From positions 250,557,736-250,621,735 of the forward strand of contig OY294067.1 of NCBI GenBank assembly GCA_958510875.1: a stretch of DNA of 64,000 bases. Reading direction: 5' to 3'. The notes under the pieces are model-generated. The model did no database searches. It was not told where the DNA came from and was given only the letters and a program-made list of their open reading frames with translations. This DNA comes from Endomychus coccineus. Lineage: Eukaryota; Arthropoda; Insecta; Coleoptera; Endomychidae. The translations under genes and the position numbers were made by a program. This document shows, piece by piece, positions 46,641-59,857 of the stretch (position 1 is the first letter of the stretch; every line of letters starts with the position of its first letter).

Positions 46641-47559
46641 CATTTTTACGAATAAATGAGCTAATTGTTATTATGATGGGAACAAAATCATTAATATATA
46701 ATTCACTGACACATGAATGAATGAATTTATGAAAAATGTAAAAAGTAATATAATTAATATTATTTTCGCTATTGAACATCATAAGCAACCCGACATATGA
46801 TTCACAGTTATAAAGAGGAAAAAAATCCGATTTAACTAAGCCATAGCAAACTCATTTGAAAAAATCCAACTTTACGAACCTTTTTTATAAGTTTTTCGAC
46901 GTCTCTGGAATATACAGTAAAAAGTGCCTCAAGAGTGTAAAAGTTATTCCCACCTAGCTTTACAAACAGTCACATTCACATGAGTCTAAAAGTCGTAAAA
47001 TCGAACTTTTGTTTATAACTGGAAAACAAAAATTGAAAGCAAATTTTTGTTTCCGCCAGTGAATTAATATGTCAAAAAAAAAGAGAATGTGACTTCCATT
47101 TTTTGTATCTCCTATAGTTTCCGAGTTACCCTATAGAAACATCGAAATTTGCCCAGCCTGTATTTCTCAGGCAAGGCCGTAGCAAGAAAATATTTCGGAG
47201 AGAAGGGATTTGTCCATTCATAATCTTATATTCACTAGGTCTTAGTTTTGCTCAACTGGTCCATTTAACGTGATTATTCTCATCCCAACATAAATGGAGG
47301 AGAGGGTAGTATGTAGGTATATTGCACTAGGAAAGCATATCGTTACGAAGAATTATCCAAAAATACTATCTTAATTGTTCAAATATCACAGTATACATTT
47401 TTTAAAAGCTATTCACTATAGATTTCTATCATAGTTGACATAGTAAAAACATCCATTCTTTCCGTATGGATAATGATTTCTTATTGTTCTACAAGGTAGT
47501 TGGTGGCGAAGCTGTTAGACGACAATACAATGAATAAACATGTAGGGGAAACAAGAAAA
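46641..47559. other. Intergenic, nothing recognised
   Basis: AT-rich DNA with no coding region recognised. Confidence 0.45.
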
Positions 47560-47765
47560 ATAAAACTTACAAACATACAAATTTATTATTTGATATTCTC
47601 TGGATTTGTTTGGAAAACTCTTCAATTAAGTCATCATAAAACGATTGACCGCCTTGTGCCATTCTCCGGATAAGTTCTTCTTCAATTGATAACAACGCGA
47701 AGTTGGTCAAGGGTATTTTTTGTCTACAAACATTTTCCAAAAGACCACAATAGCACTCTCATTGA
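47560..47765 (-). pseudogene. Probable hAT transposase C-terminal fragment
   Basis: Minus-strand frame: ECYCGLLENVCRQKIPLTNF, ALLSIEEELIRRMAQGGQSF and YDDLIEEFSKQIQRIS. The LALLSIExxL ... DLIxxFAxxKxRR pattern is the extreme C-terminus of many hAT transposases. No ERSF block or inverted ends were found, so the call is tentative. Confidence 0.4.
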
Positions 47766-48996
47766 ATGTGAAAAATTGTTACTCGAAAAATTTTGCAATC
47801 AATACTTATAAGCGATAAAGTGTTTATTTAAAATGAGAAATGACATTTCTTTGAAGTAATGCTTTAAAAAATAAATTACATTACTTTTAAGCACACGGTG
47901 TCTGAAATTATGTCACTTCGTAACTAAAATATCAAGTTAATTATATATCGATTGTAGGAAAAATAATTCGAGGGTGTCTTTGCCTTGCTGAAGGTCCACG
48001 GCTACTACATGACTTCCATTTTTTTTTCAATTTTCTCCTTAGAAGACATGTTTTTTCTAAGGAAGGATGAAGAATATCAAACACAATAAGTAATAACATA
48101 ATTTCAAATATTTGAAAAATTAAGTATATCCTCAGTCATTTTTTCATTTTGGAATACTATCTTCAATAGAATGCAATAAAGTTGATCTGATTAACAAATG
48201 AACTTACCTTATCTTTTAGAATCAATTTCCGGAGCCATCTACAAAATGTTGGGCAATAATATGATTCGCTGATGAAATTTTGTTTATATAATAAATTCTA
48301 TATAAATATTCCATGAGATATACATTCTCAGGCATTCTAGAATAGTGAGAGGTGATATATAACTGGAAAAATGTAGATTTAGTTCAGTTACGTATTAATT
48401 ATATTTCAGTATAGCATTGAAAGTATGTCACAATAAATTAATAATTCAGAAGCCGCGCGGTATTATACGGATTAGAATGATTCTGAACCCTCGAAATTCT
48501 CGGAATGTTTTGTTTTCTTGGTATTCTGGTTCTTTAATATGACTGATGATAAAATAAAAACTCTTCGGAGCTGAATTTACCGCCCTCACCCCCATTTACA
48601 CACCCACACTTCCTCTTAAACATCTATCGCCAAGAACCGTACAAAAATTCTGCTATAGCGGAAAAACGCAGTATACACAAGTGAAACTCGCAGAACCAGG
48701 TATAACCTTTTCCCGCTATAGCGGGAATGTAAGAAAAATGTTTAATTGTAACTGGATTTATTCTCAAAAAATTTTACGTCCATCAATTTTTCTTCAAAGG
48801 CAATTCTGATCGAGTTATTGGAGTTTGGTCGATTTTTAGCGATATATGTGTAGAATGTGAGTGTGCAAATAGGGGCTGGCAATGCTCTACAAAATTTTAA
48901 TCTCGTTAAATTAGGTATACTTGGATAATAATATTAATTTTCCATACGTGGGTATGATTTATATGGTGACCTACTGCCTCCTGTGATAACAACACT
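47766..48996. other. Intergenic, nothing recognised
   Basis: No coding region seen. A short hairpin of CTATAGCGG type lies at 48652..48731 (TGCTATAGCGG and CCCGCTATAGCGGG). Confidence 0.4.
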
Positions 48997-49194
48997 ATGT
49001 TAAAAACGAATCAGCAATGTAGTGATCGAGTTGTGAAATACTATACTGGAATATTAAAGAAGAAATTACAAGAGCCAGCTACAAAAGAACACATCAAAAA
49101 TCATTTTGAGAGAATAATCAATGAAACTAATGAAGACCGGCTTATGAAATTGTGCAACAATTATCTGCCTGTTGAAATTACAAGGGACAAATGA
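48997..49194 (+). CDS. Unrecognised 65-codon open frame
   Basis: Charged, helix-rich peptide (VVKYYTGILKKKLQEPATKE, HIKNHFERIINETNEDRLMK). Composition is protein-like and the next readable peptide downstream on the same strand is the SWIM-like fragment. It may be part of the same decayed gene or transposon. Not recognised. Confidence 0.25.
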   Translation: MLKTNQQCSDRVVKYYTGILKKKLQEPATKEHIKNHFERIINETNEDRLMKLCNNYLPVEITRDK

Positions 49195-49463
49195 AACATA
49201 TTATTTGACTAGGTATCGGTAATAAATATGAAAATATTATTGTAGATCTAAAATACCTTGTATTTTGTTCTAGCTATTATTTTCAGGGTAAGACATAGAA
49301 TGTGGGCCTACTGTCACAAAAGAAATAAAGGAATCAATACAAACATGACAATAGAATAATTAAACTTCCTTCTGAAGACTAATCAACTGAAGAAAAAAGC
49401 GAGCGTAACTATTGAGAAAATACGAACACCTACCATGACCGCATTACATCGAAAGCTTACTAT

Positions 49464-49832
49464 ATGGCAGAAGCATTAAAGAACAATGTAGATGTAAGAG
49501 ACAGACCTCAGATATATGTACAATTCAAGGTAAAGTCCTTAAGAGATCCTAACACAACATATACTGTACATTTAAAGCAAGTATGCGAGAATGAACGTAA
49601 GACACTATGCTGCCAAATTATGCAAAATGTGTATTCTTTGCGCTCCCAGTGTGTTCCAGAATATGTAGTGAAGAATACCATGTGTAGGCATGTACACTTG
49701 GTAAGAATGTATGAGGAGCGAATGGGAACTCACTCTATGCTGGATGAAGTGGAGAAGATTCACTCATTACACCACAGCATGATGAGGAATTCAACGAATG
49801 TAAACGAGAGTTTACTCTTAGTAACGAATTGA
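49464..49832 (+). pseudogene. SWIM-zinc-finger-like fragment
   Basis: KVKSLRDPNTTYTVHLKQVC, then CCQIMQNVYSLRSQCVPEYV and VKNTMCRHVHLVRMYEERMG. The ending C-x-x-(Y)xx...MCRHVHLV matches the SWIM pattern CxC...CxH that follows MULE-type transposases and appears in many insect repeat-encoded proteins. Expected cysteines in the middle are missing. No transposase core is attached, so the assignment is tentative. Confidence 0.4.
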
Positions 49833-50014
49833 AGTTGTCCAAGGGAATTTCAAGCCGTATGATAGGTAAATTGCACAGGAGGTTCAGTCTTTGAACCAAT
49901 GTATATATTTTTCCATTATCGTAAAATATAAGATATGAATATTGTGGAATGTCGTTATTTATTTGTATATACATATTATAATTAAGAAATTGATTAATAA
50001 ACCAGATTGAATAT

Positions 50015-52314
50015 CGTCGGTTAAGAGTGTTAACCTGCTAACTCCCAAAACACAAATTTTACAGGAAGCCAAAAAAACCGTGCAGTTTCCCCAAAAATTA
50101 TTTTAGGTTAAAATTCAAATTCCCGTTTCTAAAACAACAGAAATATTTTACTTTGAAAGTATTTAGAGTCAAAACTAGGTCTCGATTTGATTTTTATAAC
50201 ATTTAAAAGGAGTTAGCAGTTGATCAAATTTAAGTTTCAATAAATTTCTGGAGATGGCAGTTTTTCCAAATAGGTATAATGGATTCTTTTAAGTGATAGT
50301 AATTAAAAGTCGGTGAGTATTGAAACTTTCTCGTTTATTAGATGCAAACTATTCGTGTGGAATATTATTATAATATTCATGGAAGTCCACAGGTAATGTA
50401 TTTTTTAAGTCTTGCAGATCATTAAGCTTTCGCTCATTTATCTTTAGTCTTTCTGAGTATAAATTATCTAAATTATTCCAAGCGCATGTTGAAATGTTGC
50501 GCTTTCGCTGAGGTAACAGTTTCCATTGATCTCCAAATCTCAGCTTATAATATACTTCACCACTTGGATCATAAAGGTTCGAATGTCCGTCACCTAAAAA
50601 AATGCACAAAAAAATTTTAACTTTCAAAGTAAACAAAATAATTTATTTTGTTACCTTAGGATCTCCTTTGACTTTTCCAGGTCTAATACTCTTCAAAAAG
50701 TCGACTTTTTATCTGCCAATAGCGAGAGTATTTAAATACATTTTGCGGCATACTCTGACATCATTACCATTTATTTGGAAGAAATACAACAATGTCTGAT
50801 CCCTTTTTGAAACAGTAGGGTGCTTTCGGTCTCTTAGTCTCTTGGGAGGAACAGATTTCACTGTATTATTGACAAATACCTTTTTTTCACCCCAGGTAAA
50901 ATTCCAGAACTGTTGAAATAACTTCGTTCTATCTTCATTAGAAACAGTCTCACATTTCATTAAACCATTTTGTTTTGTTTTGCACGTACATCTTTGTTTC
51001 ATTTGGCGAAGTTTCTTGCCTACATTATAAATCCATTTTCCATTGTCTATAATTCGTCCCTGATATTTTTCACCCATCTCTCTTCGCCGCTTATTTTGTT
51101 CTGCACACCACTCGTTTGCGTTTACCTGAAAACGTTTCTTACGTTTCTTACTCTTTTTTGGAACATCAGACTCTTCCGAATTTTCTGAATCTGAATGTTC
51201 AGAATATGGTACTAAGGGCGTGTTATCGTCACCTCCGTCGGATATTTGGTTATTATAATGAGAGTCATGAGAATCATCAGATATTTGAGTTTTGTTAAAT
51301 GGGCGGAGTTGTTGCAATGGAATATCATCACTGTCAACAGGCATTTCATTGTCAAATTGATGAGATTGTTGGAAATTGTTAGAGTTATTTCGTTCATTAG
51401 TACTTTCTATTCCTAATACAGACACTTCTTTTTCTGGAGTAAAATCACTTCCTTTGACGTTATTTAGTTCAGTAGAATAGTCCAAACAAATTGTTGGATC
51501 TCTTATCCAAATTCCTAAATTTTGGAAGTCAAGCACAGATGATGTTGCTATATCTGTTACTTCAAATTCTCAACAATACTATAAAGTATGTTACTGTTTG
51601 AACAGGTGTCTGGTAACCCATCATTTCCTGTAATTAAGTTACTGTTGGTACTATCGTCTCTAGTAGAAGTTGATTTGGTTTGATTTTCATGGTATTCTGT
51701 TTTTGCTAACTCCAAAAATTTACGTGAACGTGAGAACTAAAATGTAAATACTTTGATTTAGTAACTGTACATAGTAAATATTATTAATTTAGAAACTGGA
51801 ACTATGATATTTAGTGAACCTGAGAATAAATAACAATAGTTAACAAGAAATTAAGGCACAATAATATTACATTAGAAAAACTGCTATCTACATAGAATGC
51901 AATACAATATAAGAGGAAAAACAGCTATCTCCAAGTGGTAAATGTTTTAAATCCTAGTAAATGCCTGATATATTTTAATCTCCAAAATGCTTGAAAAATG
52001 AAAGTACACCTACCATTTTATGTATGTAATGCGTAAAACGCTTCTCATAGGTTATTTTATAAACGTTTCACAACACTTTACAGGAGCAACACACACGTGC
52101 TGTTTGGTTACACTGCAGGTTATGTTGCTTTCACGTTGCTTTCTATGTATGCTGGAGATAGCATGTTTACGTATCATGAAATAAAAGACAATTAGAATTA
52201 AAATTGGAGGAAGCGGTTTTACTAACCTGTGTAATACACATCGTACTTTTGAATTCTGAAAAAAAACGGTTTTCGCTAAAAATGGAGTTAGCAGGTTAAC
52301 ACTCTTAACCGACG
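50015..52314 (-). mobile_element. Sola-like DNA transposon, 2,300 bp, 31-bp perfect inverted ends
   Basis: The two ends are identical over 31 bp in inverted orientation (50015..50045 and 52284..52314), starting CGTCGGTTAAGAGTGTTAAC. ATAT flanks both sides (50011..50014 and 52315..52318), a 4-bp target duplication. The encoded protein and 4-bp duplication suggest the Sola superfamily; this is inferred from memory of the protein type. Perfect ends indicate recent activity. The coding part lacks the catalytic centre, so it is non-autonomous. Confidence 0.8.
50349..51736 (-). pseudogene. Sola-like transposase with catalytic core deleted; spliced, N- and C-terminal parts only
   Basis: An exon begins after a TTTTAG acceptor at 51736 (FSRSRKFLELAKTEYHENQT). 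A one-base frameshift near 51580 leads into a long frame ending near 50655. It has an acidic region (EHSDSENSEESDVPKKSKKR), then RFQVNANEWCAEQNKRRREM, a Cys motif RCTCKTK...MKC, FQQFWNFTWGEKKVFV and RVCRKMYLNTLAIG, with one TAA directly after. A GTAACA donor (about 50655) and TTTTTTTAG acceptor (about 50592) join it to a last exon: DQWKLLPQRKRNIST, KLNDLQDLKNTLPVDFHEYY and stop at 50349. The N-terminal DNA-binding region and C-terminal tail match intact relatives, but the several hundred residues with the DDE core are absent. Start codon not certain; ATG near 52018 may head a tiny first exon. Confidence 0.7.
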
Positions 52315-52598
52315 ATATGCTTATTTTTTTTTAAATTTTTCAATTCATACCTTTATACTCGTAATAAACCCGATAAATAATTTTTTTCCAACATATAAAT
52401 AATATATATCACAGTCCTTTATTACTTTTCATCTACAATAAATGTCAACCTGAGCTTGTAATATACAGTTTGAGATATCATTTATATTTTTTCAATTCCA
52501 ATTATAATATTAACGTAATTTAAGAATTAGGAAATAATAAATTCAAGTTTTTAAACTAATTTTATTTTATTTAGACACATCAGATATACATTCTACAT

Positions 52599-55500
52599 TG
52601 ACTATATGATTTTAATTAGCATTTTGAATTTAATCAAACGTAATGGTAATTTTCACAAAAATGTTTTATTGGAAAAGGAACATTGTGTGTAAGAAATTAA
52701 CGTGAATTTGAGATATAGAAGTAATCAATATGTTTTTGTGAAAATTAACATCCTATTGTCAGGATTCCGTTTCCACCAAATTCACATTATAATCTTCCAG
52801 ATATTTTATTTCAATGTATTAACTGACTGCAACACTTACTTTGAATCATTCCCTGTCAGTCGGTGTTAATTTCATTCCCAGATACTTTTATATTGCAAGT
52901 ATTAAAAAATGCTGTCATGTCAGCATTAAGTTTCATTATTCTACCGTGTGGATTCTAAATTGCAAGATTTCATCGATAAAGTTCATATAAGCGATCGACT
53001 GAGGAAAATTATTATATTGGTAGTTTTACATCCGCTTGTGACCATGTCGATTTGTATAATGTAAGTAATGATTTTCACTCACATTCAATGGAAAATTAAT
53101 AGAACTGGTTCCCAAGTTATTTATCATTATATATTTCAAAGTAACTAAACTAATTATCGAAATATTTAAAATATTTTATCAATTAGTTGAGCTGATTTGC
53201 AAATTCCTTATCATTATGTCTTAAGAATTAAATGAACTGATTTTCAAATTATTTATCATCACGTTCAATGGATTAATTGAATGTTTTATCAATCAATCTA
53301 TGTGATACCAAGTTCATCAAATTACCAAATTATTTGTTATCACGTCTTGTTTTATTTGTTAATTTGCTTTAATAAATGTTATTGAGTTTTAATTTTACCA
53401 ATGCTGTTCCTCACAATTACATTGAACTCATCTCAAACGAGGTCCTCGAGGATTCGCCATGCCTCTCGACCCCAAACCAATCTTCATTCAAAAACATTCT
53501 GAACTACTTTTAACATTGAAATTCTGTACGAAATGGGAATGAGGAGAGCAAACAAAATTTGAGCATTTTTATAAAATCATCTTATTTATAATTACCCTAA
53601 AGGACCCCGCAAATTCCTTACGGGAATTGGGTCTCGGTGGATATTTCTGAATTTTTGATATGATGTAGTCCATGTGACTCTGAGCGAATGTTATCATTGC
53701 GCCAACCCCCAAAAATGAACAGATTCTCTGCTAGGGGGGCTATATTTACATTTTACTCTTAATAGACTATTCATTTCTGAAGACGGAAACAATATTTTAA
53801 CATGCTTCATTCTGGTTTATGTTGCATAATATGGTTCTTCTCCCATAAAAATTTTTTGGAGCCCCCCTAACCCCTAAACCCCCCTCAAATAAAAAAAATA
53901 TACCTTTTTCTGGATCACTTCAAAACTCATTGTGAAATGTTTCAATAAGCTTAAATACGGAATCCGCACTTGTATTTCAAAAATCAACTCCCCCCCCCCC
54001 CCCCCGAAATGGGGGATGCACACAAAATTTTGATGGATTTTTCTGAATTTTTGATATGATGTAGTCCATGTAATTCTGAACAAATTTTATCCATGCGCAA
54101 ACCCCGAGAAATGAACAGTTTTTCCGCTAGAGGGGGTTATATTTACATTTTACTCATAACAGACTTATTCATTTCTGAAGGCGAGTACAAAATCCTTACA
54201 TGCTTTACTCCAGCTTATGTTGCATAATATTTTTCTTCTTTCATGAAGGAATGTTGAAGCCTCTCCTATCCTCTCAACCCCCACTTCTGAGAAAATAAAA
54301 ATACTAATTCCTGGGTCACTTAGAAAACCATTGGAAAATTTTCAAATAAGCTCAGATACGGAAACCGCACTTCTGTATCATAATTGATTGTCATAAATGA
54401 CTATATGATTTTAATTAGCATTTTGAATTTAATCAAACGTAATGGTAATTTTCACAAAAATGTTTTATTGGAAAAGGAACATTGTGTGTAAGAAATTAAC
54501 GTGAATTTGAGATATAGAAGTAATCAATATGTTTTTGTGAAAATTAACATTCTATTGTCAGGATTCCGTTTCCACCAAATTCACATTATAATCTTCCAGA
54601 TATTTTATTTCAATGTATTAACTGACTGCAACACTTACTTTGAATCATTCCCTGTCAGTCGGTGTTAATTTCATTCCCAGATACTTTTATATTGCAAGTA
54701 TTAAAAAATGCTGTCATGTCAGCATTAAGTTTCATTATTCTACCGTGTGGATTCTAAATTGCAAGATTTCATCGATAAAGTTCATATAAGCGATCGACTG
54801 AGGAAAATTATTATATTGGTAGTTTTACATCCGCTTGTGACCATGTCGATTTGTATAATGTAAGTAATGATTTTCACTCACATTCAATGGAAAATTAATA
54901 GAACTGATTCCCAAGTTATTTATCATTATATATTTCAAAGTAACTAAACTAATTATCGAAATATTTAAAATATTTTATCAATTAGTTGAGCTGATTTGCA
55001 AATTCCTTATCATTATGTCTTAAGAATCAAATGAACTGATTTTCAAATTATTTATCATCACGTTCAATGGATTAATTGAATGTTTTATCAATCAATCTAT
55101 GTGATACCAAGTTCATCAAATTACCAAATTATTTGTTATCACGTCTTGTTTTATTTGTTAATTTGCTTTAATAAATGTTATTGAGTTTTAATTTTACCAA
55201 TGCTGTTCCTCACAATTACATTGAACTCATCTCAAACGAGGTCCTCGAGGATTCGCCATGCCTCTCGACCCCAAACCAATCTTCATTCAAAAACATTCTG
55301 AACTACTTTTAACATTGAAATTCTGTACGAAATGGGAATGAGGAGAGCAAACAAAATTTGAGCATTTTTATAAAATCATCTTATTTATAATTACCCTAAA
55401 GGACCCCGCAAATTCCTTACGGGAATTGGGTCTAGGTGGATATTTCTGAATTTTTGATATGATGTAGTCCATGTGACTCTGAGCGGATGTTATCATTGCG

Positions 55501-56194
55501 CCAACCCCCAAAAATGAACAGATTCTCTGCTAGGGGGGCTATATTTACATTTTACTCTTAATAGACTATTTATTTCTGAAGACGGGAACAATATTTTAAC
55601 ATGCTTCATTCTAGTTTATGTTGCATAATATGGTTCTTCTCCCACAAAAATTTTTTGGAGCCCCCCTAACCCCTAAACCCCCCTCAAATAAAAAAAATAT
55701 ACCTTTTTCTGGATCACTTCAAAACTCATTGTGAAATGTTTCAATAAGCTTAAATACGGAATCCGCACTTGTATTTCAAAAATCAACTCCCCCCCCCCCC
55801 CCGAAATGGGGGATGCACACAAAATTTTGATGGATTTTTCTGAATTTTTGATATGATGTAGTCCATGTAATTCTGAACAAATTTTATCCATGCGCAAACC
55901 CCGAGAAATGAACAGTTTTTCCGCTAGAGGGGGTTATATTTACATTTTACTCATAACAGACTTATTCATTTCTGAAGGCGAGTACAAAATCCTTACATGC
56001 TTTACTCCAGCTTATGTTGCATAATATTTTCCTTCTTTCATGAAGGAATGTTGAAGCCTCTCCTATCCTCTCAACCCCCACTTCTGAGAAAATAAAAATA
56101 CTAATTCCTGGGTCACTTAGAAAACCATTGGAAAATTTTCAAATAAGCTCAGATACGGAAACCGCACTTCTGTATCATAATTGATTGTCATAAA
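52599..56194. repeat. Tandem duplication of a 1.8-kb unit, near identical
   Basis: Unit 1 (52599..54397) and unit 2 (54398..56194) both start TGACTATATGATTTTAATTA and end ATTGATTGTCATAAA. I see only about ten base differences plus a poly-C length change (about 18 C at 53988, 13 C at 55790). Each unit contains two diverged copies of an about 390-bp subrepeat (shared TTTTTGATATGATGTAGTCC and ATGAACAG) and four loose copies of an about 75-bp motif ending TTATTTATCAT. No coding sequence; the open frames here are by-products. Confidence 0.95.
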
Positions 56195-58259
56195 TGACGT
56201 TTTTTCAAAATAATCGCTTGTGTTCTGATTTTACCAATGTGTCTCAAATTCCAAAATTCTATTACAGCTTTTAGTTTTTCCATTTTTTGAATATCTACGA
56301 AATACTAAAGAAATTGAAATTTCGACAAAGCTATTTCATATCAGTAGTTCTATCATGCTACTAACTTTCAATTACTGATTATCGACAAAAATATATTTTG
56401 TAAAATGAGATTACAGTCTTTGATGCAAATTTGATGTATCGTCAAGCATTTAGCAAAGTAAATATATCCCGTCACGATAGGTCATTTCTATCTTTTTGAA
56501 AGCAAAACTTAAGGCTCAAGTCGAATCTTAAAATAAATTATTATCAAAAGTCTTGCCCTTCTGATGCCAACTTTTTGAAGCACACTGTATATTATGATCA
56601 TATTTTTTATAATGTTGACATACTTTTGAAATTTCAATAAACAAAAGTTTTCGTTATTTTATGTTTCTTTTCATCACCCTCCCATGGTTTCAAGAGTTGC
56701 GGAATCTGTGAATTTTATTTTCTCTCGTCCAACTTGACTATTGGAATAAAGAAATTTGATCATAACTGAATGGGTGAAATAAAGATGCATTTCACTAACT
56801 ACGGACATGATTCGGAGCTCGGTAGATAAACTCACATCAATTGTTGTTAAGGTGACATAATTTTTTCATTGCATCAATATTTTTCAAAATAATATCTTTC
56901 AGTGAAACGATATCTTCCAGTTCATAACGAAACATTGTCCCAATTCAATTGTCGATTGAAATTTGCCTGATGATTACTTAAAATTATATATTACATAATA
57001 CATGAACATTTTTTTCTAAATTAACAACTATTCATATATCATATATTGTGAGAGTCCAAAATACCTGAAGGCTAATTATATGTTTCTTCGATTAGGTTGA
57101 AATTACAAAATTTATGGAGGATGAACGTTTCTAAATTTAACATAAACCTGACTATAATACTTACACTCATTCAATTAAGACGGTTACACTTGAATGATGA
57201 AGGTAGCCTAACGTGGAAATCGGATGGATAATGAACGACTATTCGACATGTTCTCTGTGTAAGACTTTGTGGAATTGGTTAATATTTCTTAGCTTGCAAT
57301 AGTGGGATTGTAAAACAGCATCATTCGAAGAAGGCAGAGCCGTAATTGAAGGTTTCAAAGCAACGAGAGAGATTCACCTTCCAATCATTGAATCCAAATT
57401 TGCAGTTGCATTATATTGCCGAAAAACTATGAACCCTTTGACACAGTGATACCTATAAATGACAGGAAGACATTCTCTGAAAATATATCTAGAACTCCAT
57501 TATATATAAATCATGATGTACATTGTATTTATCAGGAAAGAGGAAAGTAAATTACCAAATAGACATTTCAGGATTGTCGAGGATCATTCAAAATCGAAGT
57601 ATTCATTCCCGTGATAATAATATGAGTCTGATGAACTGTTCTTTCTTCTTGAACCATTTGATATTCCTCACACTATCAGGGACCAAGAGTGAATCATGTT
57701 TATACGAAGCATATCTCATCTCTATCTCTACTATAATACTATTTTCCCCTCGAATTAATTCCCGCAGCTCGTGTTGTTGAAAATCAGTCACTCACCGCCC
57801 GCCAATATTCTCAGTAGTTGTGATAATTTTCGTCAGTTCCTCACTTCGAAATTTTCAAAAATCGAGATAACACTTTTATATATGGTCGGGGCTGCTGCGA
57901 GCTCTGACGACAATGCTGCAGTCGCGCCAGAAAAACCTAAAAGGCGGTTAACCGAAGCTTCAGGTTCCTAAATCGTGAGCTCTAAGTTTTCTAATTGAAC
58001 GCAGAATGACTGCCTTTTGCATCCGGTCTATCAAGATCTGCGCCGAGTTCTTACAGGCCGGAATGATCTTCAACACCGATGAGAACCACTAATACGACCT
58101 TGTGGCCTGGGTATAGCGTACGGAGCTCGAACAGGAGATCTTGATATTTTGTCCATTTTTCCTCCTCTTTCAAGACATTAACAGATATAGAATTAAAATT
58201 TCTGAATTATGGAGATAACTTAGATAATTTAACATAGGATTATAAAGATGAATAAACTT
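56195..58259. other. No gene recognised; fragment with protein-like text at 57890..58140
   Basis: At 57890..58140 the DNA is more GC-rich. The minus strand reads FELRTLYPGHKVVLVVLIG and, in another frame, IDRMQKAVILRSIRKLRAHD. I have the impression of a recurrent insect repeat-encoded peptide but cannot name it. The minus-strand open frame 57791..57603 is unrecognised. Confidence 0.35.
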
Positions 58260-58410
58260 AAAAAATTGAATCATAGGCGTGATTCGAACCCACATTACTG
58301 GATTTTTAGTCCAGGATGTTCAGCACTTTGGCCCAGTTAGACTTTTATATTTTTGTAAATATAAGCCTCTGGAAGTATGGTAGATCATTGATGAACACAA
58401 TGCGATTCGA
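58260..58410 (-). mobile_element. tRNA-like SINE, copy A
   Basis: Minus strand: a leader with AGAGGCTTATATTTACA, then CTGGACTAAAAATCCAG, an anticodon-arm-like hairpin, and GTGGGTTCGAATCAC, a good polymerase III B box. The A-box region is weak. The order leader-then-tRNA part is unusual. Copy B lies 1.67 kb upstream on the same strand. Confidence 0.55.
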
Positions 58411-58574
58411 TTTCTAAGAATACTTAGAAAAAGGAATAGCTCATATATCTTCGTCCGTAAAATATTCATTCTGTGAGTAGTAGGCTCGTTTTACAAGTAG
58501 AGATTTCAAATTGTTCTTGAGAAGATTTAATGGAAATTTTTTCAATGATTGGGGAATTTCATTATAAATTTTTA

Positions 58575-59857
58575 TTATGCTATATTGTAAATTTTTCTGG
58601 AGATATGTATAATTAAGTTTATTGCAGATGCAGTTATTTTTTGTTCTTGTATTATGATCATGATTGTTGGCCTGTTTCTGAAATAGATGCTGGTTTTGAT
58701 AAATGATGATAACTGCTTCATAAATGTATAGACTTGATAAAGTATATTATTCCCTATATATTTCTTTGCAACTTGTTCTTTGAGACATCTTTTTGGGGTG
58801 CGGAACACACGCTCTACATCACTAGAATTACCCCAAAAAACTATCCCATATCTCAATGTTGACTGCAAAACGCATGATAAGCAGTTAACGCTGCCTCAGT
58901 GTTCACTAAGACTGAAATGTTCTCAGGGCAAAGCAATATCTTGATAATGTTCTCACTACTTTATTCACTTGTTCATACCAATCTAATAGTGAATCAATAA
59001 TTGTACCTAAATAAGTGATATGGTTCACACACGCCAAATCAGTAACGTTATCAGCCGAAGTGCTCTTAATGGTCGATGTATATCCAAATTTGAGGACCTG
59101 AGTATTATCTTTATTCATTCTTAACTTATTTTTGTGAAACCAGTCTTCAGCAGTATCAATCATTCGAAATATTTTCCTTTCTGGAATAGCATGCTTTGTT
59201 GATACCGTTATTGAGTTGTTATCAGCAAACTGTCGTGGGTATTCTTTCAGTGATGCAGTTAGGCCATTCGTATAAAGTATGAAGAGAAGTGGACCCTTTA
59301 TGGAGCCTTGGGGGTCACCCTCATGAGTTCTCTGCATCTCTGACTCCATCTTCTCACAATTTGCCGTCTTAGAAATGGCATACTGTGGTCTATCTAGTAA
59401 ATACGACTGCATTAAATTGAAAGAATCACTCCTCTGAAACCTAGCATTTCCAATTTATTTAATGAATGTTATGATCTACACAATCGAATGCTTTGTTTAA
59501 GTCGAGGCATATTAGTGAAGTTGCCCTTTCATTATTCAGTGAATTGATTATATAGCACAAAGTTTCAAATATTGCCCCTATTGTAGATTCACCTTTCCTA
59601 AATCCATGTTGGGTTTCAGATAGTATTTCAAATCGTTCCAAAAATATGATCAGTCTATTATATATAATTCTTTCGAATATTTTACTCAGATTCAGAAGCA
59701 ATGCGATTGGTCTATAGTTTGATATAGTGTCCAGAGGACCTTTTTTATGGATTGGAAGTATCTGGGCAATTTTTAGTTTGTCCGGAAATATGCCTTCACT
59801 TAAGCAATCAATAATATGAGTCAATGGAAATGCGATTTCTTTGGCCACATACTTCAA
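58575..59857 (-). pseudogene. LINE reverse transcriptase remnant
   Basis: In order on the minus strand: IAFPLTHIIDCLSEGIFPDK, NYRPIALLLNLSKIFERIIY, TQHGFRKGESTIGAIFETL, LICLDLNKAFDCVDH near 59465; then, after a frame break at about 59440, GDPQGSIKGPLLFILYTNGL and RQFADNNSITV, where the active-site box expected as FADDT has lost its second Asp. The part after 58906 (LRYGIVFWGNSSDVERVF) is the C-terminal domain, further broken. CR1/Jockey-like, a different family from the LINE at 29.5 kb. Confidence 0.85.

Noticed and set aside
53874..54083. Minus-strand open frame repeated at 55673..55897
   Set aside because: It is repeated only because the 1.8-kb unit is duplicated; it includes the poly-C tract as poly-Gly and resembles no protein.
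52599..56194. CRISPR-like or regularly spaced array
   Set aside because: No short identical repeats with uniform unique spacers; the periodicities are 75 bp, 390 bp and 1.8 kb with divergence, and the genome is eukaryotic.
57603..57791. Minus-strand 62-codon frame as a conserved gene
   Set aside because: Protein-like composition but no recognisable family, no splice context and no neighbouring coding sequence.
58265..58330. Possible genuine tRNA gene
   Set aside because: Good B box and anticodon-like arm, but no acceptor stem pairs and the D-arm is poor. A related copy lies upstream, so SINE is the better reading.
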